Positions 13,148 to 24,957 of a DNA stretch of 64,000 bases are shown here, piece by piece; within the stretch, counting starts at the first letter, position 1; each line of letters opens with the position of its first letter. Origin of the DNA: Corallium rubrum. Lineage: Eukaryota > Cnidaria > Anthozoa > Scleralcyonacea > Coralliidae. The notes under the pieces were generated by a model, which had not been told where the DNA came from, did not search any database, and saw nothing but the letters and a program-made list of their open reading frames with translations. Where the stretch lies: contig OZ036003.1 in the NCBI GenBank assembly GCA_964035015.1, positions 2,385,261 through 2,449,260 of the forward strand. The letters run 5' to 3'. A program made the position numbers and the translations under genes.

Positions 13148-13265
13148 TGTCCTCACCCTTATTTTGATGATAATCATCAATTGGCCATTTGTGTTATTTT
13201 GATGGTAATCATCAAAATAACGTGAACTCTACAGATGTCTAAATTCCTTGGATCTGCGCATCTTG
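13148..13265 (+). repeat. left terminal inverted repeat of the KDZ element
   Basis: 118 bp beginning TGTCCTCACCCTTATTTTGA and ending GCGCATCTTG, identical to the reverse complement of 40641-40758 except for one G/C difference near the inner end. It contains two spaced copies of TTATTTTGATGrTAATCATC (13159-13180 and 13194-13220), the second forming a near-palindrome. These are candidate transposase-binding sites. Gene A starts 10 bp further in. Confidence 0.9.
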
Positions 13266-13275
13266 CAAAAGCAAC

Positions 13276-16200
13276 ATGGCGGACAAATCGTCGGTGAGCG
13301 CTACTTCAGGTAAGAAAATAGGCAATAAGAAAATATTAAAAAAACTTAATAACCTTTGATATGTACATGGTCATGGAAGAACTTAAAAGTATTTCTACCA
13401 TGAATAATACGATATGCAAATCAAAGACATTCGTTTAATCGTTTTGTTTCGGTTCATAAATTCAGATATTAAAATATACGATCGTTGAAATTAGCATAAA
13501 AATATGCAAATCAATGCTAGTCGCTCCCCAGTCCGCCAGATGGGCAGTTTTGATCCTTTATTATTGGTCGCTAGTTCTAGTACATTTAGAAATAACGTGA
13601 ATGTTGTTTTCAATACTGGTATGTCTATTTTGTATCATGTATTTTGTAATATATTGACTTGGTTTATTATTAACGGGTGGTACTGTGTGAAAGTGTCGAT
13701 GTTACATACCTGATGATAAAAACTTTTTGTTGTAGGAATAAACTACACGATACAAACCAAAAGTCCTTTAGGAAATAGAGTAATGTGCCTAATATTAAAT
13801 GCTGTTTGAAAAATGTTAAATAAATCTGATCTTATCTGAAGAAAAGTATTTTGCGAGGCTTGGAGAGTGGGGTGGGAAAGGTTGTGGCAAAGGGAAAACA
13901 GTCTGAGATTACACAGTAAAATAACAAATACTGATTTAGTGATTTTGATATATTTGGCTGGTCTAGGAGTCAATGTTAAATGCTTACTTTAGGCTTAATG
14001 TGTAGTAGAGCAGCGATGATGCTGATTATTTTTGTACAGTACACTCTACTTTGAGAGTGTAAATGGAGAGGGGGGGGACTTATTACAAAATCTTTTAGCC
14101 AGAGGTGGACCCTGTTTGTAATGTCAATATTTTATTCAGTATCATAGGTATGTATGTACAATAAATGCAATCACAAGATTTCATAAAATGGAGTAGACAT
14201 AGTGATATATATATATATATATATATATAGCCTGCGTGCAGACGCTTGTATTCGGAAATACAAGCATCTGCACGCAGGCTAAGTGATATACTGTTTAAGT
14301 ATTTTACATTAACAAACAAGTCTACTAATGACTTGGGGCTTTAAGTGCGATTTTATAGCACAACTGTTTTATATTGCATCAGGCTGGTCAAGTGCTAAAG
14401 TGCAGTACCTGTAACTGAAAACATTATAATCTAAGTGTGTGGAAGGCTTGAATGTACTGTACATTCCAATTTAAAGCCGATAGTGCCTCCAACCTCCCTA
14501 TTAAATACCTGTGCATTATTATTTTAACCGTATTTTGATTTAACACAGCTGTTACATGTATAGCAGATTTAATTTAATTTGATTGTATGTTGTCATTTTA
14601 TTTCAGGTAAGAAGCAAAAATGGGAAAAGGTATACTTATGCTAAAATTCATTCCCTATATATCCTGATATACATAGTACATGTATACTGTAATGTTAATT
14701 GCATGTATTGTGTGGGCATGCAGACAATCCATAATGTATGCTGTCTCACAATCTCACATGTTTTTGTTTTGTGTTTTTTTACCCCCTTATTTGTTTGTTT
14801 GTCTGTCTGTCTCCCTCTCTGTATGTCTACATGTCTTACTTGTATCAGCAGGGTAAACGATTAGATGATTGTGCACGCCCATGCAAAAAGGATTATTTTT
14901 TTGTGGTCCGGTATCCATCTGATTCACACACTCTGATTGGCTAGCGAGTGGTCTGGTATCCTACAATACGGACCCTGATACTGGACCATTGCACATTTAA
15001 AAACAAAAAAGATATTCAACAGAGAACTATGGGGATGCAAATGCATCTTATTGTCCAAATGGTTTTGACAATGGCATATAAAAACAGCGAATTTTAAAAG
15101 AAACGCTGGGAAAACTGTGAAGCAAAATTTACGAGCAACATTTATAAAGTTTTAAAGTATTATTGCTCAACGATGTATGAAAACAGTTTAAAATGGTTGG
15201 CAAAACATACATAAACTTGTGAACACTGTATTTTGAATCACTAAATGAAACTACATGTATATAGAAGTATATATAAAAAAACATACCACAAGAGGATAGA
15301 AAAGCTGAAACCTTTTGACACTAAACTGGGCAATTCCAATGTAACGGACATTACACAGTTTGCCAAATGTTGGGAAATAAGTTTTTTCACTTTCACTGTC
15401 ATTTCATTTTGAATTAGAAATTCTGATTAATTGATTAACAACTGATTAATTTTTCAAAGTATGTTCTCAAATTTCACATATTTACAATTACAATAATATT
15501 ACTCCAGAAAAGACATGCCTATTTTATTTTAGTCACTGATACAACATTAAAAAATTGTGATTTTTGTAATGGACATTACATCTCAACTCTGGCAAGAAGA
15601 TTTTGTAGAAATGAGTTTTTCACGTAAAGAAAACATGAGGACTTGATGAAATGTTCATTTTTAATATTCATTTGTAATCTTCACAAAAAGACACTTTTAA
15701 ACCTATTATTTGAAAGTCTAAAGTTTGGTCAATTTCACATCTGTACTTACTTTACTAAGTGCTCAGTAGAATGTGTGAAAAAATAGAAATTATAGACATC
15801 AAGGATATAATTTTCTTAGCCGATAAGGACTGTAGAGTAACTTGAAAAATCCACATCAAGTGCATTTAAGCATGGAATTGCCCAACTGTCTTTCATCTGT
15901 CATCCAACTATACTCAACAAAACCAGCCGTTTTAGTCAAATATTTTCCACATGCCAACCAGAACCTCATCATATGTCATGTCTGAATAAAGTTACAAATG
16001 GCTTACTACAAGCATTTCGTCTTCAAACTTGAACAACGCACTTTCAATTTTCATTCAGTCAGCTGAGTATTTCAAAGTGACTTTCCAAACGAATTGCCAA
16101 AAATGAGCAAGTGACGAAGAAGAACAATGAGTAATCTTTATCAACTAAACTTTAAAAACACTCGGACTGCATTCTGACTTCCCTTTGTAACTAGATCTTC

Positions 16201-19200
16201 AAATTTTGACTATTTTTTATCACAAAAGAGGTTCCAAGCTTCCTTTCACTGGCTGTCAGACTGCATGTCAGCAGTTGTTTACTGTCGAATGATAAACTTT
16301 GGACCTTTGAATGTCACATGAACGTCATCTCGATTATGCAACTTTTTGCATGAGCCAGCATCCCAAAATAGATAGATTGGTACCACTTTGGGGGACAAAG
16401 GCTAATGTTCATGGTGATGTAGGTCAACACCCCTAGTTTACATTTTTGGATGGTGGCATTTTCAGATGTTTCATTTTTGGGGGGAAATTGTGGACCACTT
16501 TCATAATAGTGACTAATTTTAATATACTTTTGTGTGCATCTTAATAAGCCTTTCTAGCCTCATTTGTGTGTCTGCAATTCAAAAGAATCTTTAGTTCATA
16601 ACGAGGCCAAAAAGGCTCATTAAGATGCACATCAAAGAAGGTTTAAAGCACATGCAGTGGCCTTTATGAAAGTGGTCTATGGCTATATAGTTTATTGACC
16701 CTAACCCCCAACAGGCTGTTTTCCAGCACGAGAGCTATAGAAACACCATTACATCGCTATTTAATTTGTTTTATTATACTAAACTTTAATAAAACTATAA
16801 TATATTATATTAAGGTTCCAAGAAACCCTACATTTATTGTGTTGTATTGTATTGTAAAATATCATACCCACAGTGCAACAAAAAGGAACCATTTTTGTCC
16901 ATATTTTGCAAAATATTTTCTAGAAGTTTAGATACAGTATATCTAACATGGTGGCATAAGGCAAAACAATGTCAGATGAAAAATGATAGGTGACACTTTG
17001 GCAAATGCTATCACACATATTCATTTACTACACATAAAGACCTTTTCAAAAATGTATGTCACCCTTTGTCCCCTAGATTCGTACCAACAAACCATATGGC
17101 TCATACACTACTTAATTCAATTATGTTAATTTACCTAATTGTGTAAATTATAAATTGTATGATTAATAAAAAAATAGATATATGCTTTGGTTGGTCCTTG
17201 CAGAAAATATCCGTGCAGAAAATATTTTCCCTCGATCGGTGTCAATTTTTAAGACCTTGGGCAAATATTTTTCTAGTATGGACCTCCCAACCAGTAAATA
17301 ACATAAATGTCAGTGTCTGCTAAATTTTGGTTAAAATTCGTTGACGTGTGATGAAATATTTACAAAAGTGTCTGTAATCTTGGTTAACCCATTAACATCA
17401 GGGCTCATCACGTAGCTGAATAAAGTCATTAGCCAGCATAAAATGTTAAAGTCCACCCAAGTTTGCCCCTTAATGGGTCAATAAGAAATTAATAAATAAA
17501 ATGCTTGGTCACACACTTATTTTATACATGTCATTGATATTCAATTTTTGGGAAAAGGTGACAAAATTACAGTCATGTTATTTGTGAGACTTAATTGTCT
17601 CCTGATGGTGCCAGATTGCAGTTGCAAGATGTAAGATATTACACTTTGCAATGCAATTGGTGCAACATGCAACTGATTAATTTTATTTTGTGATGTAGGT
17701 GATTTTCACAGATCTGCATATTTGCAGACAGTCAATCAAATTTATGTTTTCCACTGTCAGGTTTCTGCATGAGTAGTTCTTCTTTGAACTATGGATGGTT
17801 TTTCACTTTCTGGCTTGATAGTCACTGGTGAACAAGACCATGCAGCCCCATTAAATTGTTCAAGTGCACAAGTGCTGCTTGCCAGCATTCTCAAATATTG
17901 CATATTTAAGAGAGCCAAAATGTCAGTTCCTAAGCCAACTGCTTGATGTATACATCAACACAATTCAGTACTCATTGTTTGCTCTCATAGTCATGGAATT
18001 TGTACAGGTTTTAATTTTTAATTTTGTTTAATACCAGTAAGTACTATACGTGTATACTATATTTATAGAAATGTGAAAACTGTGGGCTTAACCAACCTGT
18101 TGGGTGCAAGAGATGCAAAAACAAAGAGTGTGGAATGGTTTTTGGAAAAAGGAAAAGTGATAAAGAGTACTGGGAGGAGATATCAATAAAAGGAAAAACA
18201 AATGTCACTCAGCAAAAACAGAAGCTTCGTTATCGGGTAATGTGAAAGCTTTGCTGTAACAATATTTTCTACATTTTAAGTGCCTTAATTGCATCACCAT
18301 TTTAGCTCACAGTATTACATGTGACTAAATTTATTATCAATGTGATAGTTTATTGTCAAATTAATATCTCAAGCTATGAATTGTGAGTGTTTGTTATCCA
18401 GCCAGGGGTTAATTAGTGCTGTGATGACTGCATGTGGCTGTATTCTAGTAAGTGTTCTGACCCTTTGTTGGCCACAATGGTTCTTGTGGCATTGCTTGTG
18501 TTGTGACATTCTTGCTGTATTTGTAAAGTGGGAATTTTGCCAAGAATTTTGCCTTTTGGATATGAATTACTCGCATTTCAAGAACTTCGCACTGATATGG
18601 GGTTATATTCTGGTAAGGGCTCCCCTGGAAATCTCTTTTGTTATCAAAATTCGCAATGCATGATTCCTCACCTTTTGCTTTAATGAACAATGGCTACTAT
18701 TACATAGTTTCTGTTTCACAAAATCTCGTTCACAAAAACTTGATTGTCTTTTTTAAACTTCGTTTTTACAAATAGGCAGATATACTCCATGAGCATCATG
18801 GATATGATGTGGTCGTATTGTACCATGTCCCTGGCAAAAGGCGGTATTTTGACTGCTATGGAACCCCAGGAGCTGCTCGTGAATTCTTGGGACATGGGAT
18901 AAGAGACCGGCCAAAATTTGGAGTAATGGTTACAAGCCTTTTTGAAAAGTTTGTAAAAGGTACTCTAAAGGGTATTATTTATTATACGTTTTAGCGCCAA
19001 ACAAACAAAAGTCTAAATCTTTATTGATTCTCTTTTTAAAATATGTTTCATTATGTTTTTAACAGCCTTATAACCACTGTTAAAAATTTGTCACATTATA
19101 GACGACCGGTCAAGGATGCAAAAACTAACCGTTGATGACATTTTTTGCAAGCAACCACGCTAAATCGCATTGGATAGTGTTTTCTTTGAAGGTGAGGAGT

Positions 19201-22105
19201 GTTGGCATCCGTAATTTTGGATGTATATACTAAAATTTGAAGGTTTTTAAAAACGCATTGGGATGAATGAGATTTATGTGGTGTGCAGCTTTCTATGTTA
19301 GTGCTTTATTTTGATTGGTTGATTATCCAATTAACATGCGTAAAGTTCTGATTAACCTAATTCGCATAACTCACAATGATCAACAAACAACAAACATGTC
19401 GTAAATATGACACTTCGAAGAAAAGTCACAATAAGCAGTCAACTTTGTGTTACAAGCAGGTGACCACCACAGATGTGTAGCTTAAACATAAACAAAGATG
19501 ACTAGGCCGGTTGCCATCTGTGTATTACAATATATTTCTGTTGAAGCAGTAAGTTTTAGGCCTGAGGATGTGATGAATAACACTACGGTAGTACAAAAAG
19601 GTTAGCTTTATAACAAGACAATAAGACGTACATCTCTGGTACCGGAAAGTTATCAAACTAAACGAAGTAACTTATGAATATGAGAACTTTCTGTTGCCAG
19701 CTCTAATAAATTTATCAATCTTGGCAAATTTTTCTAGATATAGCTTTTTTAACAAGTGTAATATTTAGGTGTATTTATGTCATGTTTCTTGTTTGTTTAC
19801 CATTGTGAGTTATGCGAATTAGGATAACCAGAACTTTACGCATGTTAATTGGATAGTCAGCCAATCAAAATAAAACACTAACGTAAAAGGCGGCACTCCA
19901 CAGAAATCCCATTCATCCCAATGTGCCTTTAAAAACCTTCAAATTTTAGTATATACATCCAAAATTACGGATACCAACACTCCTCACCTTCAAAGTAAAC
20001 ACTATCCAATGCGTAGCGTTGGTTGCCTGCTTGTAACAAAAAATGCCATCAACGGTGTTTTGGGGATACATTTCTCGAGTTTGGCCGTCCGTCTATTAGC
20101 CTCTTCTGACTAAAGGTTATTTAATGCAATATGTGTGCTGCTTAAAACTTTCAAAAACCCAAGATATAAATTCAAGAGGGATATAAGAAACGATTAAGGT
20201 TACTATACACCTTCCCATTTACCAAGTGTTCTCCACTTCATTAAGTGTAACGGTAGTTGTTTGTGGGAAAAGAATATTCTCGATTATTGAACGATCTACC
20301 TGCTTGATAGTTATGCTGCTAGTAAACTTCAAGTATCCTCTGCAACGACTGCTACACCCTCTAACATCGTAAGATTACTGTGCAAGCATCGACGAATTCT
20401 AACGCAAATATTTTCAAACTTTGCCACTTGTAAGTAATTGCATGGATGAAGTAGACAATTATTTCAGCATGATTGTTAATTTTAGCATAGTATAGTGTAG
20501 TGTATTGTGTTGCATTGTATTGTATTGTATTGTATTGCATTGTATTGTATTGTATTGTATTGTATTGTGTTGTGTTGTGTTGTGTTGTGTTGTGTTGTGT
20601 TGTGTTGTGTTGTGTTGTGTTGTGTTGTGTTGTGTTGTGTTGTGTTGTGTTGTGTTGTGTTGTGTTGTGTTGTGTTGTGTTGTGTTGTGTTGTGTTGTGT
20701 TGTGTTGTGTTGTGTTGTGTTGTGTTGTGTTGTGTTGTGTTGTGTTGTGTTGTGTTGTGTTGTGTTGTGTTGTGTTGTGTTGTGTTGTGTTGTGTTGTGT
20801 TGTGTTGTGTTGTGTTGTGTTGTGTTGTGTTGTGTTGTGTTGTGTTGTGTTGTGTTGTGTTGTGTTGTGTTGTGTTGTATTTGCAACTAAACTCATCAAA
20901 CTGAAACGCTTCTTCTCCATGGTATTTAGGTATTAGCAACATTTTTTTGTTTTCTATTAATAGATTTTCAAACGGATTCGGAGGAATGTAATGTTTCCAG
21001 TAATATAAGTAACCCAACTTCTGAAACAGTTTCGCAAAACAACACAAACTCCACTAATCAAAGTAACTCATCTACCATTTCGACTGACCAAGAACAACCG
21101 TCTGACGAACTTACATTAGCTTCTCCTAATCCTGTGACATCTGTTTCATCAACGCCATCAACCTCTATTACGTCAAACAACACCGGCTCAAGCTTCGTCT
21201 CCACTAACCAAATTGAACTGTCCACCTTTTCAAATAATCAAGAACAATCGTCTGTCGAACCCACACCTGCTTCATCTAATCCCTTAACATCTATTTCAAC
21301 GACTAAATCTGCATCAACGCCGTTCACGTCCTCATCCCGGACATCTGAACAATCGTCCAGTAACATTGCTAAGACGAGAGTCGAAGTACGTGAGGGTAAT
21401 TCACAGTTTTCAGTGCACAATCGGTGGTATCTTTAGGGCTTATACATTACATTACATTACATCTAAACTCATTACATTATCCCTCTTCTTTTACCAAATT
21501 TCTCGTTCTGAAAGGAATATATCAAACACCAGTAAACGTAATTGCTATGGTATCAAAACAAAGAGAAGTAAGTTGAAAAAAGAGGTGACAGCCGAACTTT
21601 TTAACCATCTTAGATGATTTGATACCGCGGTAAACCACAATTTCTAGTGCTTGGTATAGTTTCTCAATCAAATCATGGGTATTTAAACAGAAAATCAGAG
21701 TTAAAGTTGCTTCAATTTTTTGTTGTTCGTTACCTCGATATCAAAATACGTCACGATCTTTGAGAATGAATGAAAAAACAGAACGCCCTTTTCAGAATAC
21801 AAAGCAGCTTGCATAATGTTCGTATATTTTACAAATTAATTGCAGGTACAGAGTTTGGTCTTTCGGATGGAGACAACAAAACTGTCAGAGGCATTGGAGT
21901 TGTCAAATCCACAAGAAGTCTTCATGGCCACGTTGTACCTGATGGTCACGTTGTCGTTGAAGTAAGAAGTTTAATGACCAACATACGCGTACCCCTTCCA
22001 AGCCCGTTTGATGATGATAATGTGGACGTTGGTGGATTTTATGCTTGGCCAACGAATAGACTGATTGTGCTACGAAGGAGTTCCTTTGAACTCAAAGATC
22101 GTTAG
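13276..22105 (+). CDS. KDZ-element gene A: zinc-ribbon protein, six exons, 366 aa
   Basis: Exons 13276-13309, 14607-14629, 18069-18236, 18776-18959, 20964-21395 and 21846-22105 join with consistent phases (1, 0, 0, 1, 1) and total exactly 367 codons including the TAG stop. The ATG lies in a good context (AACATGG), 10 bp inside the left terminal repeat. Residues about 20-45 form a zinc ribbon of pattern CxxCGxxxPxGCKxCKxxxCG. Residues about 76-136 form a compact conserved-looking block (VVLYHVPGKRRYFDCYG). Residues about 140-280 are a Ser/Thr/Asn-rich linker with repeated EQSS/STPST words. The last ~86 residues form a second globular block with GFYAWPTNRLIVL, which recalls small domains of transposon-associated proteins; this likeness is from memory and weak. 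Function unknown; a DNA-binding accessory protein of the element is the likeliest role. Intron 4 carries a 1-kb foldback and a TGTTG microsatellite. Confidence 0.75.
14229..14280. repeat. 52-bp hairpin next to an AT microsatellite
   Basis: AGCCTGCGTGCAGACGCTTG pairs with its mirror ending at 14280 around a short loop, with one mismatch per arm. It follows a run of (AT) at 14205-14228, inside intron 2 of gene A. Confidence 0.75.
15328..15883. mobile_element. 556-bp inverted-repeat element, AACT target duplication
   Basis: The ends GGGCAATTCCA and TGGAATTGCCC are mirror images, and AACT lies at 15324-15327 and 15884-15887. The matching uninterrupted site is in the second dispersed copy near 62555 (TTAAACTGTCTTTC). 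No ORF is present. Confidence 0.75.
16345..17109. mobile_element. 765-bp inverted-repeat element, ACTT target duplication
   Basis: The left end contains ATGAGCC followed by TTGGTACC and GGGGGACAAAGG; the right end carries the mirror of the same words. ACTT lies at 16341-16344 and 17110-17113, and the other dispersed copy shows the empty site (ACTTAATTC near 62985). A hairpin of about 190 bp (16492-16679, GGACCACTTTCATAA mirrored) lies inside and may be a further nested element. Confidence 0.65.
19100..20094. mobile_element. 1-kb foldback element in intron 4 of gene A
   Basis: Arms of roughly 310 bp (19100-19410 and 19785-20094) are imperfect reverse complements: for example ACTTTACGCATGTTAATTGG and its mirror, and AACCGTTGATGACATTTTTT versus its mirror. 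The loop of about 370 bp has no ORF. No clear target duplication was found. Confidence 0.75.
20496..20880. repeat. TGTTG pentanucleotide microsatellite, about 75 units
   Basis: A TGTAT-rich left edge (20496-20565) grades into a pure TGTTG run to about 20878. All six frames are open, giving false proteins such as Asn-Thr-Thr-Gln-His repeats. It lies in intron 4 of gene A, 84 bp before exon 5. Confidence 0.97.
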
Positions 22106-23999
22106 TTAATAATTACTGACCTTATCAAATTCCATTGTTCTCTGTCTGCATTATATCAACGATTTCAGCAATTAAGCACACTGCAATATTTTTAATATTG
22201 CAGCCAGCACACTGCAATATTTTAAATTTTGTAGCCGGCACGTTTACAAGCCTTTCGTTTCTCGTTTACAAAGGTCTAAAATCAGCGTTTCTTTAATATT
22301 TTATTGATGACATTTGATATTTAATTGATTTTACCAAACAGAAACTATGCAAAAACCTATAAACTCATGCAAAAACCTATCAAATGTAAGGATTTTCGAT
22401 ATAAACTTCCAAACTTCAGGTCCAAGTGTTTCCCCTTGACAAGTAAAATCGTCTGCGTTTTCTTTGTTCTGACAGGGACGTACACTTTTACCTAATGTGG
22501 GACTGTATCAGTAGTTCTGCTCATGCTCAATGACATTCATACTCGCACATTTTCATGATATTACAAAATACCATGAAATTTCGGCGCATTAGCTATTAAA
22601 CCTTCCGCTCGGGTAAAATGTTACTAAATTACCCTGGTCATCGCGTGGGAGGTTTAATAGCTAATACATATTATTTATAATAAAATACTAAAGTCACCAG
22701 ACTCAAACGTCTGATGCGGACCTGGAGGAGTTAAGAATCAAACTGGAACTTGACCAGTAAACGTTATAGGTGGATGTATATTGTCATTAAATATTCGTTT
22801 TTATTATATGGCTGATATAATACGTCATCTTGAAAATGGATAATTGTTATTGGTCCATTAGCGGTCGGAAACCAACAGTGCGGACCGTTTCTTGAATGTC
22901 TGTGAAAACTTAGACGTTTTTGAAAAGAGTTCTTTCTAAGGATCCACGACAATTTACTGGCTTCTGTTTTCTATGGCTGTTTTTTTTTTCAATGGGCTCT
23001 TGGATATAATTGTGATTAAAGGAAACTAGACAAAGTTACTTTTGAAAAATACAGAACAAGCTTTTAGCCACACTGATAAATAACTTATTATTGACCGAGC
23101 TTGTTCGGTCTGGCAGAAGGATACTTTGGAGAAGAATCAGATGCTTTCACCACCACTGAGCGCACCAAGTATTGAACCAGTATTTGATCAGAGTGAAATT
23201 ACCAACCCTTCTTTCCAAAATTGTTGGGTCGGATGCAGCTGAAAGAGCAGAGTTGACAATTATGGAAGAAGAAATAGAGGTGATTAATTTGACTTTGTCT
23301 GAAGAGGAAAAGTTACTATTGTGTGCCCACGCATGATGTTATTTTTCGCTTGATGCTTGGCTTGCGCAGTTGGTCAGAATATGCGCCATTCCGATTCTAC
23401 TGAGGATTTGATCCTCCCTATTTACACCACAGCTGAAGAGAGGTTTTGGCTTTTCCAGGCAAGCTGCAAACCGTCAAGAGTAGCTAAATGTGTGTATTCT
23501 ACCAAGGTTAAAGGGAATTGGTCGAATCTCCAAGGTGATGGAAATTACAACATTATTCACAGTGACAACATTATTGGAAAAAATAGAATTCGTTCAGCAC
23601 ATGGTCCGTTATATTTTTCCTATAAGCCAGGCGCGACCCGAGTAACTTTGTTTTGCCCGATCTCGTTAGTTTATCATAATGAAGGTTCTAAACGAGTCCG
23701 GTATAATAAGCGAACAATTATGATTAGATAGTGTAAAACATTTTATTGATATATGTACAGTTTTACTGTATTCAAAGAAATTTTAGTTATTTCAGTATGT
23801 TAAAAAAAAAAGAAGCAGTATTAGTATCCTTCCATTTTCAGTTGCATATATACCACACAAGTGGTCAGTGATGCACGATATTAGTACCCGCCGCGGATGG
23901 TGCCCCCCGGACACTGTGACTCCGTTTGTATTTTCATGCATTCTATAGAAGACGCGTGATTATTTTTTTCTTTTAAATGGTGATTTTATTAATGTGCTT

Positions 24000-24690
24000 T
24001 CAGTTTCTTAAGAACATTAGGGACGTTTTTCGAGGAAAAAATAAGCCGCGGCTTAAGTTTTTAAAAAAATTCTGTTGAGGCCATTCAAAAAAATATCCCG
24101 GTTTATCATCAGCGCCCGCATCCTTTTTCGTGCCGCATGGATTTTTTAATTTTTTTTTATTATAAATAAAAATTATTGTTTTCAACAAAAAGTAATCAGT
24201 TTGACCACGATCACTTCCGGTCTGTCATCACAAAACACACGCGACAGACTCACGCGTTTTTTTTTAATTTTTATACTGTTCTAGTTTTCTACAAGTCAGT
24301 TTATTATAAATATTAAGTGATCAGAAGGTACACATATTCAACCTGAGTCTCAGATGATTTGAACGTAGGTTGAATATGTGTACAACTCACGCACAACCTT
24401 CTGATCACCACTGAGATGCTCTAACCATTGAGCTACTGAAACACAGATGATTTAACGTAGGTTGAATATGTGTACAACTCGGCACAACCTTCTGATCACC
24501 AGTCAAATATTTAAAAAAACAACCAACAAAACCACCCACCCGCACGGATTTTTTTTTGCTCCTACTGATGATAATCCGGGATATTTTTTTAAATGGCCCG
24601 ATCCAATTTTTTTGAAAAATAGAAAAACCTTAAAAAGAAAAATGAATCTACCGAATTTATTTAAAATCTGCCTATCGATTATGTAAATTT
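24000..24690. mobile_element. foldback composite with tRNA-like middle
   Basis: The arms 24005-24150 and 24515-24680 are imperfect mirrors, both containing the word for PGYFF-(K/E)-WP on opposite strands. Between them GGTTGAATATGTGTAC and CCTTCTGATCAC are each repeated, direct and inverted. No transposase. Class unknown. Confidence 0.55.
24344..24442 (-). other. tRNA-like sequence (SINE head or tRNA pseudogene)
   Basis: On the minus strand GTAGCTCAATGGTTAGAGC is a good A-box / D-arm, followed by ACGTTCAAATC resembling a B-box. GTTTCAG and CTGAGAC could form the acceptor stem with one G-U pair. The anticodon and T stems do not form and there is extra sequence between, so it is not a working tRNA. 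Confidence 0.45.
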
Positions 24691-24957
24691 AAAGAAACGT
24701 TTTAATGGATAAAAAAAATTTTGGGGTCGCGTAACTCGATTTTGAAATAAATTGGATTAAATGTAAATTTACGGCCATTTTGAAACGTCACAGTTGTCGT
24801 AGCAACGGCTGAAACAAATTTGTTAACAGTATTTAATGTCTTGAACGTAATTCTATGCATAACGTTAGTTTCATTCTATTCCAAGATATTCATGAGCAGT
24901 TTCTGAGTTTGAAATTTGCATTTTCCCAACTTTTGAAGAAACCACCTCTGTGTCATT

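Larger units (their letters stand above)
14870..17310. mobile_element. dispersed repeat, copy 1, carrying two nested insertions
   Basis: Blocks of this stretch match 62120-63180 (for example GCTATGGGGATGCAAATG-type, ACAGCGAATTTTAAAAGAAA and GCATGTCAGCAGTTGTTTAC words in the same order). Copy 2 lacks two segments present here, at 15328-15883 and 16345-17109, which are therefore insertions. No coding capacity was seen; the class is unknown. It sits in intron 2 of gene A. Confidence 0.75.
22106..24957. other. element interior with no gene recognised
   Basis: A 124-codon plus frame at 23357-23731 is unlike anything I know and shows no clear splice support. Small structures are a hairpin at 22589-22664 (TTAGCTATTAAACC mirrored) and the foldback at 24000-24690. 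Confidence 0.5.

Noticed and set aside
20361..21047. Large ORFs of Asn-Thr-Thr-Gln-His or Cys-Val-Val-Leu repeats on both strands
   Set aside because: Generated by the TGTTG microsatellite in an intron of gene A.
23357..23731. 124-codon ORF between gene A and the satellite
   Set aside because: No recognised domain; could be an exon of gene A or B but no phase-consistent splice partner was found.
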